A stretch of DNA of 64,000 nt from Sycobia sp. Sy_11 (lineage: Eukaryota; Arthropoda; Insecta; Hymenoptera; Epichrysomallidae). Under the pieces are notes generated by a model. That model saw only the letters and a program-made list of their open reading frames with translations, did no database searches and was not told the DNA's origin. Position numbers and translations under genes: made by a program. The stretch is taken from positions 154,983-218,982 of the forward strand of contig JACCIC010000348.1 in NCBI GenBank assembly GCA_018907035.1, written 5' to 3'. Below are positions 1-8,354 of the stretch, one piece after another. How positions within the stretch are numbered: the first letter of the stretch is position 1; each line of letters begins with the position of its first letter.

Positions 1-978
1 AAGAATATTTCTTATGGCAGCTGGGGCAATACAGACAACGTGCACGTTGCTCTTGTCCCGTTTGCCTGTTTTGAATAAAACTTTAAACTCTTTTTCTGCG
101 GAATCGTCGATGCTAAGAAACGACGAATTATTTTGCTCTTTTATAATATTAATTAATTCATCTTGTTTGATGTTTGTTGGAACATCATATATAATTATTC
201 TAGGCAACCTCTTTCTAAGCGCAGAAGATTCGAGGTTATTTTCTTTAAGCTTCGGATGGCTTTGCAGTTTGGCTAGGTCTGACTCACTTTCAGTCTCAAT
301 TACAACGAACCCAGATTTTGTCTTCCTTAGACCTTTAATCTTTAAATTTTCTTTTGCTGGGTTTATGGCCGATTTGATCTTCTTTTCGATGACGTCTGCG
401 TCATCTTTTCCATTTTTGGATTTAATAGCTATTGAGTACCGTTTGATTGGTACTCGATCCTTATTTATTGCTGCAGTCTTAATCGGCGGTATGGTCTGCC
501 TAGCAACCTCGCTATACAGTGCTGGGCTTTCCTTTTTGGTTTCAGTAGCACTTAATCTGCCTTTCATAATGCCATTTTCCAAGGCTAATTTACTTATTAC
601 GCCTTGCGCTTTTATGAGCATGTCTTTGACGACATCATCAACGCTCTTAGTAAATTTGTTTGATTGCCTTAACTTTTGAAGATTTTCTAGTAAATCTTCG
701 GCAAGAGCATTAAATTCGTCTATTGCTTTGTGTTCGTAGGTTAGGTCTATCTCCAGAGGAGTGACCCTTTTACGCTTTCTTGCTGTCACAAAAGGCTTGT
801 TCTCCGTGTCCATATTCTGCTGTATTCTTTTCAGAACGACAGCTGCTTCCTTTGCGCTATTGTGGTTCCCCCCAGAATCCTCGGAACCAGAGCCGACCAC
901 CGGGGCTTGCACCCGATCGGAATCGACTGGAGAATTACAATCTCCCTGGGGTAGCGTTTGTTTTTCATTAGCGCTCAT
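1..978 (-). CDS. ORF1 (Gag-like) of unit A, partial
   Basis: About 326 codons are visible, starting at the ATG at 976-978 (MSANEKQ start, as in the intact units). The frame stays open to the window edge, so the C-terminal zinc knuckles are out of view. The part seen contains a basic RKRKR stretch near residue 67 and the IIIYDVPTNI segment. In R1-clade elements ORF1 packages the element RNA into RNP. The sequence matches unit B ORF1 without indels in the visible part. Confidence 0.8.
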   Translation of the reverse strand, partial: MSANEKQTLPQGDCNSPVDSDRVQAPVVGSGSEDSGGNHNSAKEAAVVLKRIQQNMDTENKPFVTARKRKRVTPLEIDLTYEHKAIDEFNALAEDLLENLQKLRQSNKFTKSVDDVVKDMLIKAQGVISKLALENGIMKGRLSATETKKESPALYSEVARQTIPPIKTAAINKDRVPIKRYSIAIKSKNGKDDADVIEKKIKSAINPAKENLKIKGLRKTKSGFVVIETESESDLAKLQSHPKLKENNLESSALRKRLPRIIIYDVPTNIKQDELINIIKEQNNSSFLSIDDSAEKEFKVLFKTGKRDKSNVHVVCIAPAAIRNIL

Positions 979-1104
979 TTTTTACTTTATTTGTTTTGGT
1001 CTGGGATTTTGAAAAATTAACAGATTAATGCACAATCCGCAGCCGACCCTTAGATCTTACGCTTCTTAAGTTTATAATACACAGAGAATGACGGAGGAGA
1101 AACC

Positions 1105-1453
1105 CGTACGCATTGCTTTTCTATTAGCATAATTTGTCGTACGCATTGCTTTAAGGCTCAAAGCCGTGCGCATTGCTTTCCGACATCATGCGGAAAGTGT
1201 GCGCATTGCTTTTTGAAAATAAAAGCGTGCGCATTGCTTAAGATTAGCACAGTGAAAATCCAAATTCTTTATGCGCATTGCTTTTAAGCGAGATATACTT
1301 GTTATTGTGCACTAAGCGTGCGCATTGCTTAATAAATGGCAGAAGAAAATTACGTGAAGTCACGTGCGCATTACTCACAATAAGCATCAAGAAAATTTTC
1401 ATGCGCATTGCTTTTCATATAAGCACATAAAACAAAACAGCGCACGCATTACT
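1105..1453. repeat. 5'UTR short interspersed repeats, unit A
   Basis: About ten copies of GTGCGCATTGCTT and close variants (GTACGCATTGCTT, ATGCGCATTGCTT, GCACGCATTACTT) occur at irregular spacing of roughly 26-47 bases. On the transcribed (minus) strand the unit reads AAGCAATGCGCAC. They lie between the ribozyme and ORF1. Function is unknown; an internal promoter, protein-binding sites or an RNA signal are all possible. Confidence 0.85.
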
Positions 1454-1949
1454 TTTATTCTGAGCACGGATAGCCTCCCCCACCAGACTCATATGTTAGT
1501 AAAAAATAAAATAGCTGATATGCTAGTGCAGAGCACCAGCACATCAGCATAATACCAGCATACAGACTGTACACCATCCAATGCAATAATTCATTCCCAG
1601 ACCGGTTAGCCAGTCACCCGTTAGCCGTCTGTGCATCGCCACGTGCGAGATACACGACGTTTCCAGACCTTACGACTTGGACGTGGGTGTGGCACTTGGC
1701 TCCCTCGAGCTCCACGAGCACCGTGGATTGGCTTATGAGGGTACACCTTAAAGGCCCGGCCCAAAGGGACAGTGAATGTTGGTTAGTACTACAGATGGTC
1801 GTAGTACTGCGGTACCTCGGTCTTTCGACCATATCCGCAGGTATACCCTCCTCCAGCGCTAAACACAGAGCCAAGGAGACCGACTCGGAAAAACCCCGCT
1901 CGAGATAGATTTTAGATCTCAGAGCGAGTTGGCTCTCCCTATAGGGAGG

Positions 1950-2049
1950 TGACTCATTTAGCCGTACATCCCATGTCCACTCAAGACTTTGAGTGAAGAT
2001 GCGATGCACGTTGCCCAGCGGGGACCTCGTGGAGGTAGAGTCACCGGCC
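1950..2049 (-). ncRNA. HDV-like self-cleaving ribozyme candidate, unit A 5' end
   Basis: Same sequence and pairing as the copy described in full at 7872-7971. The predicted RNA begins GGCCGG at 2049 and ends with the P2 3' strand at 1950-1955. Confidence 0.75.
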
Positions 2050-2212
2050 AGATCTTATGCTCGAGCCCATTTTAATTTTAATTTAATTGTCAAATTCGTC
2101 GTCATATCACTCAATTCTTAAGTTTCATCGTTGTTACTTATTTATACTAAAACTTCAGATTCGAATCTTAAGAGAGAGCTCGTCTTTAGTTAATATGTCA
2201 AAGTTGTCAAGG

Positions 2213-2260
2213 TGTAAATAGGACAACACAAAAGGTATATAGGACGACACAAATAATTTA
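2213..2260. repeat. 3'UTR direct repeat (TAGGACRACACAAA)
   Basis: Two copies of TAGGACAACACAAA / TAGGACGACACAAA lie about 20 bases apart in the element 3'UTR, and the pair recurs in every unit (for example near 8140-8180 and 21505-21540). Further up, next to the ORF2 stop, GTCGT and ACGAC can form a small stem around 2408-2430. Such elements could be RT recognition features, but that is inference. Confidence 0.5.
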
Positions 2261-2431
2261 TTGTTTGTGACAAAACATCGTTATAATATATATAAACATA
2301 TAGACATAAAACATTTAAGAAGACACTCAGTTTTAAAATACACGGACATTATTTATTTGATGTACCGAGGTATCAGTCAGTCGCGAGGATTTATGATTAC
2401 AGTCGTCGGTCTAGAAACGACTCTGTTTCAT

Positions 2432-5400
2432 TTACTGTCTGTTTGACGACTCTTGTCCGAAGCATTTGGATCTGATAATATTCTTACACGTGAAGTCAAA
2501 GATTTTAAATATGTCAGGGTGATTTATTAAGTCATTTTCACACACAGGCCAAGAACCTTTCTTTGTAATTAAGTGTTCTTTGATTTCTGTTCTTTCTGTG
2601 TCGTATAATGGACACTCGAAGAGAACATGGCCCGGAGTCTCAATCTGCCCGCAGGAAACATTTATCTGTGTCAGACAGATTTCTTTTGTGAAGTGAGTAA
2701 TTAAAATCACCATGTCCACTTAAAAATTGCACGTTATAATAATTTAGATTTATCCAAGAGTACGTCATCCTCTGCCGTACATCAGGAAAGTACTTTTTAG
2801 TTACTTCACCGACGTCCGAGGCTGTCCATTTATCTTGCCACTTTTCGTATAAGACATCTTTTATACTGGCCACTGCGATCTCTTTGTCGCAATTTTCATC
2901 ATAAGTTATGTCATTTAATTTGGAAGGACTCGCCTTTATTTAATCGGCGTTTAAGCAGTTTTTCCATCACCACAAGTTCTAATGGTAATTTGCCGCAAAT
3001 TACCTGTAGTGCCTTTGTAGAGCACGTGTTGTAAGCCCTGCTAGTTCTTAGCAGGGGAAATCTTTGAACTTTTTCTAACTCGTGGTGATGTTTCTGTGTA
3101 TCAATCAAATCTCCCCAGGCAGATACTCCATACATAATTGTTGGTATGAACACACCATCATAAAGAGTGTCGAGTGTCAAGTGATTCAGACCCCAGGTAC
3201 TCTGTGCAATCATTCGTATACGGTTATAAAACGCTCGTATCTTATTGTTTACTGTACGAAAGTGCACATTAATACTGAATCCTTGACTGATGGTTATTCC
3301 CAAATATGTTACTTTTTCGGAGTATTTAATGCCTTTGTTTAGTATTTTTATACAGGGAGGTCTAATCCCTCCTTTGCCAGTATGTCTTATTGAGCCAGAG
3401 ATGGACCCTTTCGAAATCAGTTTCTTCATTGTTAAGTCTTTATATGAGACAGCTTTCTTACCGCAGTCAAGTCGACTGCCTTTATCTTTAAGTAAGATAA
3501 GCTCTGTTTTGGATTTCGAAAGTTCAAGATTTTGTTCTTGACACCATTTGACAATGATGTCAGTGTACTTTTGCGCCTCAGATTCAACTTCTCTTCTGGA
3601 GTCTCCTCCGACTACCAGAATTAAGTCGTCAGCGTATGCCACTACTTTCCCTCCGCTATGCGTAAGACGCATTAATAGCGAGTCCATACATATGTTCCAG
3701 AAGTCCGGTCCTAATATTGAACCTTGCGGACATCCTTTATTTAGGTTCTTACGAACTACTTGAAAGTTGTCGGTTACAGATACTTTTCTATTTGAAAGGT
3801 AAGACTCTATCAGTCTATAGATGTTTGTGGGGCAGTCTCTCTTTCGGAGCTCCTCTAAGATTTTCGACCACTGGAGATTGTCAAATGCTCCAGTGATATC
3901 AAATAGAATGCCATATATTAATTTCTTTTCATAGTTGTTTATCAGAGTTTTGAGCTCTGATATGGCATCTTCAGTACCCCTACCTTTTTTAAAGCCAAAT
4001 TGTCTATCAGAGGCGTACTCTCCATGTGAAATACAATTCGACAATCTATAACCAATCAGTCTTTCAAGAACCTTGCTGAGAATAGGAAGAAGACATATAG
4101 GTCTGTATGACTTCACCAGGGAAGGATCCTTTCCACTGGATTTAAGGAGTGTCCTCACCTCACCTACTTTCCAGGAGTCCGGAAACGAGCCATACTGTAA
4201 TGTCGAATTAAATAATTTTAACAAAACCAATAGATATTTCGACTTTATCACACTTTTTACCATTTCAACTTCCACATAGTCTAGACCTGGGGCTTTGCCA
4301 TTTTTCATTTTCTTTATAGCTGTTATTATTTCTATCATAGACCATGCAGAGACATCATTGGAAGTGGATGTATACAGTATGTTCGATGTCGTTTGGGGTG
4401 AATTTTCATTACCAAACAGACCATCGAGTAGTGCTCGAGCCGTAGACTCCCAGTCAGTGGTAAAATTGCCAGCACTATCATTTAATGAATTTATAATTTG
4501 TTTCGGGAGAATCTTCTCCTTCGAAATCTTATATACAAACCCATAAGCATTCCTCCTGCTATTTAACTCAACAAAGTTTCTCCAGCTTTCCGATCGGATT
4601 TTATTTATGTTTCTTGTGTACTTCTTTCTTTCAAGTAGATATCTACGTCTTTTAATATCTCTGCGGAGTAGATCAGGCTCCGCTTGATATATCTTACGTA
4701 GTTTGTACACATTTTTCTTATAGCCAGAGAGTTCGTTAGTCCACCAAGGGACCGACTTCTGGAACATCTTCTTTTTAGGGATTGTTTTATTTGCAGCTCT
4801 TGTAATCTCGTCAACTATATCGTTTGCGTAATTGTTGACATCAGCACAGTTTCGAATCGGTCTTTCGTATAGAGACACAGATGATTGATCTAATAACTGA
4901 ATAAATTTTTCCCAGTTTGCATATTTGATGTTATACCTAGGCCGTTTAAGTCTAGGTAGCTGGGCAGAGCTTCCCAATTCAATTGCTATAACTTCATGGT
5001 CGCTACTTATCCAGTTATCAGTGACCGACCAGTTGGAGACACTCGCAAGACCTTGTATATCACACATTGTAATATCGATGTCCCTTTCACCTTTCTTATA
5101 GGTACATCTCTCGTGTAATTTATTAATGCATATTAGATCGTGTGAAAATACAAAGTCCTCAACTTGTAGTCCTCTTTCGTCGCTAATCATCACTCTGGAG
5201 CTCCATGTAGGAGAGGTAGCATTAACATCTGACGCTATCATAATGTGCTTTCCTCTCGTGACGTCTAGGACTTTTCCAAGTTGGTTCAGATATATGTCTA
5301 TGTCATGCGAATACTGACAATAGAGAGACACAACATAAAAATCACCGCCAGGACCTGAGATATGCACACAGACACAATGGGTCGTGCTGACTGCCTTGAG

Positions 5401-5640
5401 AAGTGTGCCGGTGTAATCATTGTTCAGTATTACAACGCATGCCCACGGCATTTCTTTATTGGAGGATCCAACAAATATCTGATTGGAGTATCTCCCCATA
5501 CCAACAATAGCATTTGTATGTTGATAAGGTTCCTGTGCTAAGATTATGGCTGCTTTAACCTCATGAGCTCTAGTCATTAATTCATCAGTAGCTAATCTAC
5601 TTCGTCCAATATTAGATTGTAGTATAATGGTTTTATCCAT
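2432..5640 (-). pseudogene. ORF2 of unit B: endonuclease-reverse transcriptase, two frameshifts
   Basis: The first 909 codons (5640 to 2911) are open and hold the AP endonuclease (AQEPY, SDVNATSPTW, SSDHEV) and the RT (CPQGS, YADDL). A one-base insertion near 2911-2916 ends the frame compared with unit E, and a second extra base near 2650-2656 separates the C-terminal zinc region (HVLFECPLY). The start ATG overlaps the ORF1 stop by 8 nt. Homopolymer-type single-base differences could be assembly errors. Confidence 0.85.
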
Positions 5641-6907
5641 AGTCCGAGTTGTTTATCAAGCGTTCTAGAGCTGCTTTGTATAATGGACAGCTATTATCCA
5701 TTGTATGCTTACATGGCTTCTTGGCCTTTAAGCATGGGATGCAGCTACGTTCTTTGCTCTTACAATTGGCAATAACGTGTTCCTCAGAGCCACATTTACC
5801 ACAAACTTCTTTTTCATGTTTGCAGTATTTGGACACGTGACCATACATTTGGCACTTATAGCACCGACTTACCGCTTGAAAATCTGCAACTTTGCAGCTT
5901 TGCCAGCCTATGAAAAGACGCTGGCCTACAAGAATATTTCTTATGGCAGCTGGGGCAATACAGACAACGTGCACGTTGCTCTTGTCCCGTTTGCCTGTTT
6001 TGAATAAAACTTTAAACTCTTTTTCTGCGGAATCGTCGATGCTAAGAAACGACGAATTATTTTGCTCTTTTATAATATTAATTAGTTCATCTTCTTTGAT
6101 GTTTGTTGGAACATCATATATAATTATTCTAGGCAACCTCTTTCTAAGCGCAGAAGATTCGAGGTTATTTTCATTAAGCTTCGGATGGCTTTGCAGTTTG
6201 GCTAGGTCTGACTCACTTTCAGTCTCAATTACAACGAACCCAGATTTTGTCTTCCTTAGACCTTTAATCTTTAGATTTTCTTTTGCTGGGTTTATGGCCG
6301 ATTTGATCTTCTTTTCGATGACGTCTGCGTCATCTTTTCCATTTTTGGATTTAATAGCTATTGAGTACCGTTTGATTGGTACTCGATCCTTATTTATTGC
6401 TGCAGTCTTAATCGGCGGTATGGTCTGCCTAGCAACCTCGCTATACAGTGCTGGGCTTTCCTTTTTGGTTTCAGTAGCACTTAATCTGCCTTTCATAATG
6501 CCATTTTCCAAGGCTAATTTACTTATTACGCCTTGCGCTTTTATGAGCATGTCTTTGACGACATCATCAACGCTCTTAGTAAATTTGTTTGATTGCCTTA
6601 ACTTTTGAAGATTTTCTAGTAAATCTTCGGCAAGAGCATTAAATTCGTCTATTGCTTTGTGTTCGTAGGTTAGGTCTATCTCCAGAGGAGTGACCCTTTT
6701 ACGCTTTCTTGCTGTCACAAAAGGCTTGTTCTCCGTGTCCATATTCTGCTGTATTCTTTTCAGAACGACAGCTGCTTCCTTTGCGCTATTGTGGTTCCCC
6801 CCAGAATCCTCGGAACCAGAGCCGACCACCGGGGCTTGCACCCGATCGGAATCGACTGGAGAATTACAATCTCCCTGGGGTAGCGTTTGTTTTTCATTAG
6901 CGCTCAT
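5633..6907 (-). CDS. ORF1 of unit B, Gag-like zinc-knuckle protein (424 aa)
   Basis: Intact. The first third is acidic/polar with a basic RKRKR patch near residue 67. A central part (about 95-330) is rich in charged residues and includes IIIYDVPTNIKED near residue 265. The C-terminus has three cysteine motifs: CYKCQMYGHVSKYC (about 349-362), CGKCGSEEHVIANC (about 369-382) and a third Cys/His cluster (about 389-407). This layout is that of R1/TRAS/SART ORF1 nucleoproteins, which bind the element RNA. The stop overlaps the ORF2 start by 8 nt, suggesting reinitiation for ORF2 translation. Confidence 0.9.
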   Translation of the reverse strand: MSANEKQTLPQGDCNSPVDSDRVQAPVVGSGSEDSGGNHNSAKEAAVVLKRIQQNMDTENKPFVTARKRKRVTPLEIDLTYEHKAIDEFNALAEDLLENLQKLRQSNKFTKSVDDVVKDMLIKAQGVISKLALENGIMKGRLSATETKKESPALYSEVARQTIPPIKTAAINKDRVPIKRYSIAIKSKNGKDDADVIEKKIKSAINPAKENLKIKGLRKTKSGFVVIETESESDLAKLQSHPKLNENNLESSALRKRLPRIIIYDVPTNIKEDELINIIKEQNNSSFLSIDDSAEKEFKVLFKTGKRDKSNVHVVCIAPAAIRNILVGQRLFIGWQSCKVADFQAVSRCYKCQMYGHVSKYCKHEKEVCGKCGSEEHVIANCKSKERSCIPCLKAKKPCKHTMDNSCPLYKAALERLINNSDYG

Positions 6908-7034
6908 TGTTTTTAATTATTTGTTTTGGTCTGGGATTTTGAAAAATTAACAGATTAATGCACAATCCGCAGCCGACCCTTAGATCTTACGCTTCTTAAG
7001 TTTATAATACACAGAGAATGACGGAGGAGAAACC

Positions 7035-7383
7035 CGTACGCATTGCTTTTCTATTAGCATAATTTGTCGTACGCATTGCTTTAAGGCTCAAAGCCGTGCG
7101 CATTGCTTTCCGACATCACGCGGAAAGTGTGCGCATTGCTTTTTGAAAATAAAAGCGTGCGCATTGCTTAAGATTAGCACAGTGAAATCCAAATTTTTTA
7201 TGCGCATTGCTTTTTAAGCGAAATATACTTGTTATTGTGCACTAAGCGTGCGCATTGCTTAATAAATGGCAGAAAAAAATTACGTGAAGTCACGTGCGCA
7301 TTACTCACAATAAGCATCGAGAAAATTTCATGCGCATTGCTTTTCATATAAGCACATAAAACAAAACAGCGCACGCATTACTT
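7035..7383. repeat. 5'UTR short interspersed repeats, unit B
   Basis: Same repeat family and order as in unit A, about ten GTGCGCATTGCTT-type motifs, with only scattered substitutions between units. Confidence 0.85.
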
Positions 7384-7871
7384 TTATTCTGAGCACGGAT
7401 AGCCTCCCCCACCAGACTCATATGTTAGTAAAAAATAAAATAGCTGATATGCTAGTGCAGAGCACCAGCACATCAGCATAATACCAGCATACAGACTGTA
7501 CACTATCCAATGCAAAATTCATTCCCAGACCGGTTAGCCAGTCACCCGTTAGCCGTCTGTGCATCGCCACGTGCGAGATACACGACGTTTCCATACCTTA
7601 CGACTTGGACGTGGGTGTGGCACTTGGCTCCCTCGAGCTCCACGAGCACCGTGGATTGGCTTATGAGGGTACACCTTAAAGGCCCAAAGGGACAGTGAAT
7701 GTTGGTTAGTACTACAGATGGTCGTAGTACTGCGGTACCTCGGTCTTTCGACCATATCCGCAGGTATACCCTCCTCCAGCGCAAACACAGAGCCAAGGAG
7801 ACCGACTCGGAAAAACCCCGCTCGAGATAGATTTTAGATCTCAGAGCGAGTTGGCTCTCCCTATAGGGAGG

Positions 7872-7971
7872 TGACTCATTTAGCCGTACATCCCATGTCC
7901 ACTCAAGACTTTGAGTGAAGATGCGATGCACGTTGCCCAGCGGGGACCTCGTGGAGGTAGAGTCACCGGCC
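7872..7971 (-). ncRNA. HDV-like self-cleaving ribozyme candidate (type copy)
   Basis: Minus-strand elements in order: P1 5' strand GGCCGG (7971-7966); P2 5' strand TGACTC (7965-7960); P3 ACC / GGT (7958-7956 with 7948-7946) closing the 7-nt loop TCCACGA; P1 3' strand CCCCGCT (7945-7939); the hallmark GGGCAAC (7938-7932); P4 GTGCATC (7931-7925) with GATGTAC (7892-7886), topped by a variable arm containing ACTCAA/TTGAGT; then GGCTAAAT (7885-7878), with the presumed catalytic C at 7883; and P2 3' strand GAGTCA (7877-7872). This is the double-pseudoknot order of the hepatitis delta fold, including the G-U pair at the cleavage site. One weak point is a C-C mismatch inside P1. Predicted cut: just 5' of 7971. 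No cleavage evidence exists here. Confidence 0.78.
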
Positions 7972-8354
7972 AGATCTTATGCTCGAGCCCATTTTAATTT
8001 TAATTTAATTGTCATATTCGTCGTCATATCACTCAATTCTTAAGTTTCATCGTTGTTACTTATTTATACTAAAAACTTCAGATTCGAATCTTAAGAGAGA
8101 GCTCGTCTTTAGTTAATATGTCAAAGTTGTCAAGGTGTAAATAGGACAACACAAAAGGTATATAGGACGACACAAATAATTTATTGTTTGTGACAAAACA
8201 TCGTTATAATATATATAAACATATAGACATAAAACATTTAAGAAGACACTCAGTTTTAAAATACACGGACATTATTTATTTGATGTTCCGAGGTATCAGT
8301 CAGTCGCGAGGATTTATGATTACAGTCGTCGGTCTAGAAACGACTCTGTTTCAT

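Larger units (their letters stand above)
1..2049 (-). mobile_element. R1-clade non-LTR retrotransposon, unit A (5' part)
   Basis: This is the 5' end of the lowest-coordinate array unit; the rest lies beyond the window edge. Read on the minus strand it has a ribozyme candidate (1950-2049), a 5'UTR with short repeats, and ORF1 from 978 down to the edge. It is nearly identical to the same part of unit B, 5.92 kb away. The 5' limit is set at the predicted ribozyme cleavage position, which is an inference. Confidence 0.85.
2050..7971 (-). mobile_element. R1-clade non-LTR retrotransposon, unit B (5.92 kb)
   Basis: Complete unit, minus strand. Order 5' to 3': ribozyme 7971-7872, 5'UTR with repeats to 6908, ORF1 6907-5633, ORF2 5640-2432, 3'UTR 2431 to about 2090, A-rich tail about 2068-2090, and a conserved stretch of about 20 nt abutting the next ribozyme. 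Clade assignment rests on an AP-type endonuclease, an RT with YADDL, a C-terminal CCHC and a three-knuckle ORF1. ORF1 is intact; ORF2 carries two frameshifts, so this copy cannot move by itself. Confidence 0.9.

Noticed and set aside
1105..1453. CRISPR array
   Set aside because: Motifs are only about 13 bases, unevenly spaced, imperfect, and lie in the 5'UTR of a eukaryotic retroelement with identical 'spacers' between units.
1614..2009. 131-codon minus-strand ORF in the unit A 5' region
   Set aside because: Open only in unit A because of one extra base near 1860; split in every other unit and overlapping the ribozyme. Probably non-coding.
1600..2090. rRNA target sequence (R1 28S site) between units
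   Set aside because: I do not see the known 28S target wording or other rRNA sequence; the segment is better explained as the ribozyme-bearing 5' end.
5892..6608. Long plus-strand ORFs (up to 238 codons) across ORF1 and ORF2 in every unit
   Set aside because: Antisense shadows of the minus-strand ORFs; no recognisable domain and they move with the coding frame of the other strand.
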